The position numbers and the translations under genes were made by a program. Shown in pieces: positions 55,285-64,000 of a stretch of DNA of 64,000 nucleotides. Numbering within the stretch: position 1 is the stretch's first letter; each line of letters starts with the position of its first letter. The notes below the pieces were generated by a model that was given only the letters and a program-made list of their open reading frames with translations, had not been told where the DNA came from and did not search any database. Origin of the DNA: Galeruca laticollis (taxonomy: Eukaryota > Arthropoda > Insecta > Coleoptera > Chrysomelidae); assembly GCA_963921935.1 (NCBI GenBank), contig OY998181.1, positions 119,556,957-119,620,956 on the forward strand. Reading direction: 5' to 3'.

Positions 55285-57055
55285 CCATCGATATGTTATT
55301 ATTCCTTGAAACAACCCCGCATGTGTCTTATGAAAAATGGGTCCCTGTCGATTGGCTGAAAATCTAGTTTGATGTAGTTTATGATGTTCTGATCAAAGGT
55401 CTCCATGGGCGCAATTTGATCTAAAGCAGTTGTTTTTTTAGCTGCTGTTCAGAAGACCTTTAAAGGTTTCGCAGATAAGGATTTTGAAGTGTACATTATG
55501 GAATGGTTGAAACACTCGAAACAGCGACTCTTGCGTGAGAAAAAGTAACTGTTATTGAACGATAGAATCTTCTTTAAACAGATTGGATTTCTGTTGATTC
55601 ACCGTAATATTTCATAAAATTTTTATGTTGTAAAATTTTTTTGGTGTTTTTTTCTGTTTAATGAGATTGATAACAAAATTGAATTTTATATCCCCTAGTA
55701 AATTTCAAATGTAAAACGGAGAATTTTTTTAATCCGATATCGTAAATCTTATATCTTGGAATAGTATTAAGATTTAGACTTGCTGTTGTCACTAAATTCT
55801 TATTTCTTCAACCCCCTTCCATCAGAATTTGAAAAACGCCTGAAAACATTTGAAATTTCCAAGAAAAATGGGAAAACTTTCGACTTTTTGACATAGCGTT
55901 GAAAAAATTGTTCAATTTTGTTATTTTTGTATAAGCATATAAGCTTATCTTATTAAAGAGGGAAAAATCTGTTAAATGACTCCAAAAACATTGATATCGG
56001 TTTAAAACCAAAAAAAGGCTTATGACAATTGTTTTTAACAAATTTGAACCTCCCCCACCGCTCACTTGAAGAATAAAGTCAAAAAGTCCCTAACTAAATG
56101 TTTTCATAATCTCAGCAATATTTCAAAAATTGTATTTTTAGGATAACTTTAGTATGTATTTTTTGGAGATAATCACAGTATTATGTTTTCAAATGTTCAT
56201 TTCACCCCCCTAGCAGATATTTTAGGGACTAAAAAATATTTGCCGGCGATTTTTTGCGGTCATTTTGCTGTAGGTACTTTTTGTTGTAGTATGACTATTT
56301 ATTGAAATATGGCCGACAGCCGGCCATCTTAGTTGTTCACCCTGTATTTGCTGATTAGGCACAGAAACATCTATAGGATGTCATCTAGAATGTTTGAGGT
56401 ACATTATTTAGAGGTTTAAGTAATGTCAATACAACATCTAAGAGAGTATACTATATGGTTTATGATATGTTGCATTTAGTTCATTGGTAAGATGTTGTTT
56501 TATAGACATTGGATTTACATATACAATATGTTAAAAGGCATTTCTGAATGTAACAGAAATGTTGCTTCTAGATCATTATAAGGACTTCTTTTTCATGAAG
56601 TTCTAGTAACATCTCAGTAATGTAAAAAGGCAGCGCATTAACATCGCTGAGAAGTTAATTTGTAACATCACAAAAGTTAACAGCTGGGCATAAGCGGTTG
56701 TATAGATGTGCATGTGATGAAAACAAGAGCAAAAAAAGGGACAACATTATCACAATGTGATGTTGAATTAACGTGACTGTAACATTTATTTGCATAGTGG
56801 GTTGTTAGAAAATGTATCCAACAATATATTGTTGGATGCATTAGAAAGCATTGAAATAGTTTGAAGTACCTAAGGATAGTTTAAATAGATATAAAAAACC
56901 AATTCCTTATGGTTCATTTTATAGTATATTAGATGAAAATATGAAATTTTCCCCGCTGAAGTAGGTTTTCCCGCTGGAACTATTTCCCGCGAGAAGAGTT
57001 GCATTGGCGTCTGAAATTTAGTATACGTGTAGGATATAACTATATAAGTTTTATT
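55285..57055. other. No gene recognised
   Basis: AT-rich. Around 56250-56345 is a GC-richer stretch (GGCCGACAGCCGGCC), probably an old repeat. 56880-57050 could be the 5' side of the retroelement fragment carrying the hairpin described next. Confidence 0.35.
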
Positions 57056-57063
57056 TTACCTTC

Positions 57064-57105
57064 GGTCTCTGAAGACGATAACTTGGTTATCGAAATGCGC
57101 GTTAG
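57064..57105 (+). ncRNA. Degenerate hammerhead-like hairpin
   Basis: CTGAAGA (57069-57075; hammerhead core would be CTGATGA), then a perfect stem CGATAA(57076-57081)/TTATCG(57087-57092), then AAA and TGCGCG. One core base differs, so it should be inactive, but the layout equals the other two motifs. Likely a relic of a Penelope-type terminal repeat. Confidence 0.4.
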
Positions 57106-58015
57106 ACAATGTGATTGTGAGTGTTATCATTCTTTGTATAAGGTATTTATTTTGTAGAATTGTTTACAGTACTAAATTTTATCTGGAATAAAAAAATTAT
57201 GAATATGTTTTTTGTACTTAAATACTGACAGGATTGAAAATGACTGAGTAACAACTCATTGAACAATTTTTCTCACGTATATTGTCACGTATGTCCAGAC
57301 ACCGCGGTACTAATTCCTTTCGTCGCAATTGTTATTTCTACGGCATCAGACTCAATATCAAGCCCACTGACAGGCAAAATCTATAAATATACAAAAATAT
57401 CAGTTTCATAACTAGTCAAATTATATGTCAATGTTTCTGGCATTGTATTGGGCACTAGGTCGAAATATTGATGTAGGTACAGTTACTTCAATTAGGGTAT
57501 TGAGATCTAAGTTCAAATATTTACACTGTAATTTAATATGAAGCACATAACTTAATAACAACTTTCATATACAACTAATGTATGCATGAGTTCGTGTTGA
57601 AAATAGATATCTGCAGTCAACCAGTTAATACAAAAAAGGAAAATGTATTTATATTTTAACTACTTCCGACACTCGCTTTTAGATGTCGCAGATATACATT
57701 TAGTTGTAATAGATATTTACGATGTAAGTGCCGTAAAGATTCATATCACGAAATGAGATGGGAAATTTGTCAAACAAGGCCGTTAGGCCGAGTTTGATAA
57801 CCCATTGAATATCGTAATATAAATTTACGATACGGATATAGTACATTATTTTACCTACTACCAATAATGTTAATTATTTACTCAAAATTAGTCAATATTC
57901 TTGAAATTAATGATATTAGAATCATGTAAGAAGCAAGCGTTGCGTTTATTTTTGATTGATTTTGCGAACTGTCAATTTTGACGCGTTCACTTCAGTTTGG
58001 TATAGTTGTATCGAC
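57106..58015. other. No gene recognised; possible promoter region of the Crypton-like gene
   Basis: AT-rich. 57720-57850 has an AT/GC-mixed region with TTACGATG/ATCGTAA words around a GGCCGTTAGGCC core (57779-57790), weakly symmetric. It may be the 5' end of the element that carries the Crypton-like gene. Confidence 0.35.
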
Positions 58016-58580
58016 ATGAGTTCCGACTATGAAAGTGTGGATTCTGATATAGAACTTGCTGCAAATAACGCAATACAAACCCTAGTACCCGCTAAATCCC
58101 GCAATAGATACGAAAAAGCATATAAGCGATTCTAAGACTGGTGCAGTTCAAAAAAAGTCTGTAATATATCGGAGATAATAATTCTCCAGGTATTTTTTTC
58201 AAACTTGTTACCATCGGGCTATAGCTACTCGAGCCCTTCGGGCTCTCCTGTATATTGCCTGGCAACAAGTTTTCTAAAATTTGTCGAATTATTTTCAATT
58301 TATTCTCACTCTCTTGTGATATTACTACTGAAAATTGTATTAGCTTATTTTGCTGGGAAAGCTGAAAAAGAAAAGGCAATGATAACTGTGAAGAAAAATG
58401 TGGACATAAGTAAATATTCACAGCTATTGGCTTTTTTGAAGCGGAAAAGTGAAGGTCTCAAGCCGAAAAAGTCCAGTATATTTTCAAAGGAAAATATACA
58501 CAGATTTTTGAAAAAAGCCAATGATGATGAATTGAAATTGAAAACTACAATTCTTCAATTGCCTCCACGTCAGCTGGAAT
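58016..58580 (+). pseudogene. Crypton-like tyrosine recombinase, N-terminal part
   Basis: ATG at 58016 opens MSSDYESVDSDIELAANNAI then QTLVPAKSRNRYEKAYKRF, a stop, and DWCSSKKVCNISEIIILQ at CAG^GTATTT (58189/58190). Text resumes after an interruption, at about 58343, with AYFAGKAEKEKAMITVKKNV then DISKYSQLLAFLKRKSEG and KPKKSSIFSKENIHRFLKKA. This order (acidic start, KSR..YEKAY..F..WC, KNVDISKY..L..FLKRKSEG, KPKKS..F) is the SAM-like N-terminal half of Crypton/tyrosine-recombinase proteins common in insects. The catalytic half is missing. The interruption has donor- and acceptor-like ends (TGTATTAG at 58336-58343), but the phases differ by one base, so it may be an intron plus a small deletion. 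Confidence 0.7.
58201..58272. repeat. 72-bp hairpin element inside the Crypton gene interruption
   Basis: Ends AAACTTGTTACCATCGGGC and ..GCCTGGCAACAAGTTT form an inverted repeat. The centre has a second perfect hairpin GAGCCC-TTC-GGGCTC (58231-58245). It is the most GC-rich spot in the neighbourhood. Probably a miniature element or selfish hairpin in the intron. Confidence 0.7.
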
Positions 58581-58645
58581 AAATGTCATTAATTGTACAG
58601 GTGTTGTGTTTAATTATTATGATAAATGAGGTTTAATTTTACTTT

Positions 58646-59170
58646 TCCGCCAACCTATCTAATATGCGAGAAAAGTATTGGTTTACCCACAAAAAAGTTG
58701 GAAATTTGAAATTTTTTTTAGTTATTTTTACGTTCTCCATCAACAACAACACGAAAAAACGGTTTTTAGAAAAAAAATCCTGCGTGTATGTCGTCGTCGT
58801 TGTCGTCGGCCACTTTTCCTTGCAAGTCTTGTTAGCACGATACAGCCTCCGGAGTTTAACAAGTCACCAATTTTATGTTTGAATATTATTCAGGGCATCT
58901 CACTGATGAACCCTATTGATTTTCAGATCACCAGAACCAATACAACCGGTGCTACAGGACTTTAAGTACGATATTTTTGTCATTTTTGAAGAAGTTTCAG
59001 TTTGTTAGCACGATACAGCCTCCGGAGTATATACAAGTGATGAATTTTATGATTGGATATTATTCAGAGCGTCTTGAATATGAACCCTATTGATATTGAG
59101 CTCACTAAAGCCAGTACAACGGGGGCTGTGGTACTTGAAGTACCAAATTTTTGTCATTTTTGGAGAATTT
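58646..59170 (+). repeat. Second copy of the CGT-led 173-bp satellite element
   Basis: The leader 58646-58830 matches 38704-38883 closely, including GCGAGAAAAGTATTGGTTTA and a TCGTCGTCGTTGTCGTCGG microsatellite. Two satellite units start at 58831 and 59004 (173 bp apart). The second ends at about 59170, where piggyBac text begins. Confidence 0.85.
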
Positions 59171-59772
59171 TCCACGTCAAAAATAGAACGTGATTCTAGT
59201 GTCAACGCTTCATAATGACAACACCATCGATCCTAATTCCGAAGATAAAAAAGTTACCTGAAATTATCACATTTTATAACTCAACGAAAGGAGGCGTTGA
59301 CACTGCAGACAAAATGTGTGCTACTTTTGATGTGTCCCGAAATATCAAGCGTTGGCTAATGATAATATTCTTCACGATACTAAATGTGGCTGGTATCAAC
59401 TCTCAAGTAATTAACCTTGGTAACGATCTAGAACAATTGGGCTGAAGAATGTTCCTGAAAAAATTGGCCCATGAACTAACAATTGGAGAGCTAAGCCGAA
59501 GAAGCATAAAAACCATTGGAATATCCATCGAACTTCAAAACAGGCTGAAAATATTTCGTCCCCCATCCCAAGAAAAAGAAACAGTGAACCCCCTTCCCCT
59601 ACCCCCTAAAGGAAGGAGATGCTCAACTTGCACCAACGAAACAGGTTTAATAAGGCTGACAATCCATGTATGCAAGAAATGCAATACTGCTATTTGCTCA
59701 TCCCATACAAATATGGTGTGCAATCGTTGTTTCACTGGAGAACTTTCAGCTTCCCTCCACGAAGCTGAGTGA
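59170..59772 (+). pseudogene. piggyBac transposase, C-terminal half
   Basis: Plus-strand text starts ILVSTLHNDNTIDPNSEDKK, then (shift) PEIITFYNSTKGGVDTADKM and VSRNIKRWLMIIFFTILNVA with the third catalytic Asp intact. A single stop near 59443 separates this from 59449-59772: FLKKLAHELTIGELSRRSIK and the zinc ribbon RRCSTCTNETGLIRL, HVCKKCNTAICSSH and VCNRC. Length and order equal the last third of a piggyBac transposase. The N-terminal two thirds are replaced by the satellite element. Similar subgroup to the remnant at 39966-40440. Confidence 0.85.
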
Positions 59773-59774
59773 AT

Positions 59775-60112
59775 AGATATTACTCTCCTAATGTTAAATA
59801 TTTTTATTTTTGGAACGATTTGCTGTCTTTTTTACTTTTCGATTATATATTGTACTATGTTCAAACTATGTATTTGTATAGATTTTATGTAATTAATTTC
59901 CTTAAATTTTTTTTTCTATTGATTTTATATCAAATAAATAAATTTTTGCTATAATTCTCATTTTATCACTGTTTACACTCCTAATAATGATACTACCAAC
60001 TTATTAGCTGCAAAAATTAAATCAATATTTTATTTTTGTTTTTATTTTTAATGTGTGCCTGTCAAGCATATTGCGCCCGAACACTACAGTCACCATATTG
60101 CGCCCGACGGAA
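59775..60112. other. Spacer with a short direct repeat
   Basis: AT-rich piggyBac 3' region. CATATTGCGCCCGA occurs at about 60068 and 60092, 24 bp apart. No gene. Confidence 0.5.
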
Positions 60113-60114
60113 GG

Positions 60115-60570
60115 TTAATACAGTAATTTCATGGCTCAATCCTAATTCATCTAAACCAAGTTTCTTATATTTATAGGCATGTAACTTCACAATCTGCAGC
60201 AATTCTTCGTCACACTGCTTTCATCGTAATGGATGTTTTCATCCCGTAACCATTCTTGAATTTGAGCTTTTCTCCTTACCTATTGTGGCGTTTTTTCGTA
60301 TTGGCGACTGTGGTAAGGATCATTATGCATAACAACGATACAACGACAGATCCTGTTTCCAAGTTTTCAGTAATGCGTCCAAACCACTTCTCGTACACAT
60401 TTGCGTTCATCTCTTCATGGTAGTCTTCCGTTTTCTTGAACTTAAAATATTAATTCACCATTTTACACAAATCCGCTATCACTTCCAAAATGTGTAATTT
60501 TCAAGCCACTCGTGGACTCAGGTTTCATCCGTATAATAAATCTTTCTTTTTTGTTTCCGTAACTTTCTTC
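60115..60570 (-). pseudogene. IS630/Tc1-mariner superfamily transposase remnant (DDE_3 type)
   Basis: Minus strand reads RFIIRMKPESTSGLKITHFG near the left catalytic block (YYTDE-like text with a stop), then CRCIVVMHNDPYHSRQYEKT and RRKAQIQEWLRDENIHYDES. Relatives have VIVMDNAPYHS...P....RK.EIQ.WL....I..D, so the catalytic Asp of MDN is His here. The reading ends before the third catalytic block (LPPYHCDLNPIE in relatives), being cut near 60115. Several stops. A distinct family from the Tc1-like copy at 42 kb. Confidence 0.65.
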
Positions 60571-60574
60571 CCCA

Positions 60575-61250
60575 TAATACTATTTTAGATCTTTCAATAA
60601 GAACACTCTATTTATTTATGTTCACTTAACTGAAATCAAACCATGAAAGATTTTTCTCAACGTCTTTTTACCCATTTTTCTCTAACAGCTCCGTTTCAAT
60701 TCTCTGGTATTTTCTCAAATTTTGTTCGATTGTCTTTAAGATTATTAAGTACAAAATCATAGATTAGTAAAAGTTAGCATAGCTGATAACAGGAATCTAA
60801 TATTTAGCAGATCAATGATTCTTATTGATAACAGCCACCTTTTCTAAAGCACTGTCCCCTTTCATTTTTCAGTTCTTAGTAACAAATAACTTGTACAAAA
60901 ATGAGAACAGTCCAAAGATGATTTTCCGCAAAAATACTCATAGTTTTATAAAATACTGAGAGACATGAGTTCAAACTTCCATTATAATTAAAACGTATAT
61001 CTCTTCCTTTTCTGGTTGTGATCTCTAATATTCAAATACTGAAAGGTAGCTAAAAGAAGTACATATATAGAGTAGACAAGCATCCACAACATTAAATGTT
61101 AGCTATACATCAATAGAAAATCTATTTAAAGAAAATAAAATGTATTTATTTGAAATGATACATACTCAGGAGCTCATGGAATACGATTTTGGTAAAAGAA
61201 TTTATTGTAAGCCAATGATGGACATGTTGGATAACAATATTATCTAAATG
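60575..61250. other. No gene recognised
   Basis: AT-rich spacer between two unrelated transposase remnants. Confidence 0.4.
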
Positions 61251-61254
61251 GAAG

Positions 61255-61745
61255 ACATTGTGTTTTCTGATGAGTGAATGTTGTCACTTAACTAGTACCT
61301 AACCTAACTAATAGAAAACAGTGCCTCCACTGGTCAACGAGAAATCCTAACTGAATGTTAGAAGACACATGCAAAACCCTCAAAAGGCTAATGTTTACCA
61401 AGGGATTGTTAGAAACCATATTATTGCTCCTTTTTTCATTGAGGGCAATTGGAATGGCGATAATTATTTAGCACTACTTCAAAATGACGTCGTTTCATTT
61501 TTGGATTTGTATCTTGATCTTGGAAACCCTCAAATTCTAGCGAAAACGATATAGTTCCAGCAAGATCGAGTACAACTACATCACCGATGCAATGTCTGGC
61601 AGTATCTCGACGCCATATTTCAAATTCGGTGGATAGGGTAACGAGGATCGATAGAATGGCCAGCGTAATCACCTGATCTTAACGTATTAGTTTACTTTTT
61701 ATGAGGATATGTGAAGAGAATTGTGTACCCCTTCATGTAGATGAT
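61255..61745 (+). pseudogene. Mariner-like transposase remnant with 41-residue D-D spacing
   Basis: Plus strand reads IVFSDE (first Asp, then a stop), VYQGIVRNHIIAPFFIEGNW then NGDNYLALLQNDVVSFLDLY, FQQDRVQLHHRCNVWQYLDA, RWIG-stop-RGSIEWPA and SPDLNVLVYFL. FQQD...HH..NV.QYLDAIF..RWIGR.GSIEWPARSPDL..LDFFLWGY is a family frequent in insects. From the Asp of QQD to the third catalytic position there are 41 residues, as in DD41D mariners. That third residue is Val here, and four or more stops are present. Confidence 0.7.
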
Positions 61746-61749
61746 TAAA

Positions 61750-62330
61750 ATCGAATTATTGAAGGTGAAAAAAATGCATGTTTCTATCTACTTCTTCTAA
61801 ACAAATATACAAGGAACCTATTGGTAATGGTAGATCTGTAAGTACGTGTAACCTTCTGAAAGACTATTGAAATTGAGACTCGAATTATCCACAAGGATTA
61901 AAGTACTAAATTAACATCGATGTTATTCTCTATCTGCTGAATTCTCAATGTATATCATCAAATAATGTAATTTGATTTCGATGCCTTGCGTTTCCAAGAT
62001 ACTACAGATAACATATACTACAGGTAGCAGCTTCACATTTACACGTGCTTGTTATTGGATCGTTGTTAATTCCTTCATCATATTCAACGAATAACATGTG
62101 TTTTAGTCTGATTAAATCTCTAGTAAGTTTCAACTCAAATAAAGTCACGTTCAACTATTTGCATTGATTATTTTCATCACTATAGCAATACAGACAATAG
62201 TCCAATGAGAATTCGACTTTTGAATCAATAATTTTTGTTTATCGCGGATGAAAATTCGCTTCCTCTTGTGAGTGATTACAATTTTTCTTTCCTTCTGTTA
62301 CATTTCACAGTTCATTTTATAATTAGATTA
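61750..62330. other. No gene recognised
   Basis: AT-rich; the last 50 bp before 62333 could be a leader for the following ORF. Confidence 0.4.
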
Positions 62331-62332
62331 AA

Positions 62333-62825
62333 ATGACTTCTTCGCCGAGATTGGGAAGTTCTGATAATACAGAACTAAATGAATTTGAACAATTTTGCAA
62401 AGCCCGTAATTATGAATTAAATGAAAAAACTTCTGTTGTAGAATTGTCAAACATTTTAGAAGACTGTAAACATGAGGAAATTAAACCGGGATGATTATAA
62501 AGAATATTCTGTGAAGTCTATTTGGAACGAAAATTATATAAGAAGATTACTATACAAAGTGTAACAAAAGGTTTAATTTTTTCGAATATATGGAGTTTAG
62601 AAGTGCTATGAATGCAAGGATTGCAAAAATAAAGCAGTTACAAAAACAACAAATTAAAAAGCGTCAAATTGCCTTCACAATGGATAAATCTAAAGTGCAA
62701 CGTAGATGACTAATGAGAAAACACTTGAAGGTCTTCAGCTTAAATGTTTTCAATTGGTTTCGTACGAACGTGCCTTGAGAGGGGGCGAAGATATCAACTG
62801 TTTTACACATCATTTCAAACCATAA
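62333..62825 (+). pseudogene. DUF3504-like tyrosine-recombinase remnant (Crypton relative)
   Basis: ATG at 62333 opens MTSSPRLGSSDNTELNEFEQ then FCKARNYELNEKTSVVELSN; after a frameshift near 62486, NRDDYKEYSVKSIWNENYIR. The F..WC..RN.EL......ELN..L......Y..SS..SIR..I.R pattern belongs to the N-terminal domain of DUF3504/Crypton-derived proteins (QRICH1, ZMYM and KCTD1-type). Further on, in another frame, TNEKTLEGLQLKCFQLVSYE then RALRGGEDINCFTHHF recalls the first catalytic region (ALRGGEH..L...F, with the Arg). The rest of the catalytic domain is missing. Moderate confidence, because the match is by pattern only. Confidence 0.5.
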
Positions 62826-62829
62826 ATCA

Positions 62830-64000
62830 ATAATGAGGGAAAATTACCAGGATGACTTGAATGGTGACACGATATGTCATCACGCGAAATCTCACCACGG
62901 ACACTAGCTTACCTCTATTTTAAAAAGATCATAAGTGGATACAGTACTTGTGTCACCCTATATATCGTATGATTTGATATCTTCTCTTTTATAAGGGGCG
63001 TACTTGCATCACCTATTTTAACCTTGTCTATATGTTTTTGGACTGATTTACTTGACATCTGCAGCAAATGAAAATTCAATCACTTATGTTTGGAGAGTAA
63101 AATGTAACCGAAACGTGAATAACTTAATTTTTTTCATAGACCGATCTAGTTATACTAGACTCAACTAAACTGTTTTCGAATATCTCATGCCAGTATCCTT
63201 TCGATTGCGAGAGAGCATTAACAAGCCGTTGTTAAGTTGGTTTCATTATTCCTCGTCTATTATGTGCTAGGTCTATCTTTTTTATTCGTCCAAAGACTGT
63301 GTAGTGCGTATACTTATATGTATGTGAATTCGCCGCGTATTGTAATGTAAACCGTGTAATACGTTTTACGTACGTTAGTTCTGTATTAGCAACGTTTATA
63401 TACTTCTGAATAGAAATTACTTTTGCTGCTGCCTTCTATTATGAATTAGTAGTATTCAAATTTCGAATACACCTTTTTATAATTTTCGATAGAAAATACT
63501 ATGATATGTAGGTGGTCCACCAGACACTAGACGTGTTTTTTTGCGCGACATATAGACTTCGCTCTGTTTTTATGCATCGCATAATTTGCTTTTATTTTGT
63601 TCTATAACGTATATTTATGCTTCCTTCGCTATCATAAGTGGAAATGAATAATCTAAGATTTTTTCAATATCGATACTCAAACCACTTCATGTTTTCCATT
63701 TGAAATAAAAAAATTCACTTATTTTCGTCTTCTTAATTGATTTTCGCTTTTAGGGTAAATAACGAATTTCAATTTATTTTTGTATACTCTGTGCAAGGTA
63801 ATTTTTCTGGTTGCCGTGGTAACGAGTCAAAAAAAGCATCTTATTGGGTTTAAAGTGTTGCATAATTTTTACATAAGTCTTTACAATTGAGCGTTTACAT
63901 ATGTGCGTTTGAAATTCAGAAATTTCGGAAAAATTTAGGTCAATTATAATAAAACAAGAGAAGCTGAAGAATATGTAAATTTATAGAGAAGTTGATTAAA
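62830..64000. other. No gene recognised
   Basis: AT-rich DNA to the window end with no protein match and no paired repeats. Confidence 0.4.

Overview
The window is AT-rich eukaryotic DNA from an animal, most likely an insect. I see no bacterial operons, tRNA, rRNA or CRISPR. Nearly every recognisable coding stretch is a transposable element, and most are broken by stops and frameshifts. The mix (P element, piggyBac, Penelope-like elements, Tc1/mariner, Crypton-like recombinase, Ty3/gypsy and BEL/Pao fragments, I/R1-type LINE) suggests an arthropod; a beetle is my impression only. No host gene can be called with confidence. The best non-transposase coding candidate is a 145-codon acidic ORF at 54198-54635, which itself lies inside a TTAA-flanked inverted-repeat element.

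Layout. 1-10 kb: two decayed piggyBac copies. The second (2832-4390) is split by a 5.4-kb element (4391-9820) with inverted arms of about 320 bp, and its transposase reading resumes at 9821. The inserted element encodes, on the minus strand, one long gene now in two main ORFs: a Cys/His N-terminal part, a conserved core, an XPG/FEN-type nuclease domain and a CXC cysteine-rich domain, followed by an intron and two tandem copies of the last exon. It resembles Academ-type transposons (AcademX). 10-15 kb: a P-element/THAP9-like pseudogene with a recognisable intron, framed by two direct repeats of 360-420 bp, then a piggyBac zinc-ribbon shard. 16.4-20.9 kb: a structurally complete LTR retrotransposon (LTRs, AAAT target duplication, primer-binding site, polypurine tract) that is deleted and catalytically dead inside. 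21-38 kb: Penelope-like (PLE) fragments, including a head-to-tail duplicated PLE (26.7-29.9 kb), a PLE with an inverted template-switch duplication (36.2-37.4 kb), a 1.5-kb TA-flanked mariner-type non-autonomous element, and a hammerhead-ribozyme-like motif. 38.7-43 kb: a 173-bp satellite with a CGT-microsatellite leader, a piggyBac C-terminus and a Tc1-like transposase. 43.6-46.9 kb: an I/R1-type LINE with RNase H. 47-54 kb: a gypsy-type gag-protease fragment abutting a BEL/Pao RT fragment, another hammerhead-like motif and a PLE GIY-YIG fragment. 53.7-64 kb: the TTAA element with the acidic ORF, a LINE tail, a Crypton-like gene, a second satellite copy, piggyBac, two further Tc1/mariner-IS630 families and a DUF3504-like tyrosine-recombinase fragment.

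The loci do not form a pathway. The window records successive insertions, several datable by nesting: long-inverted-repeat element into piggyBac, LINE shard inside the P-element intron, LINE tail inside the acidic ORF, hairpin element inside the Crypton gene. All coordinates and similarities were read by eye; family names come from remembered motifs and were not searched.
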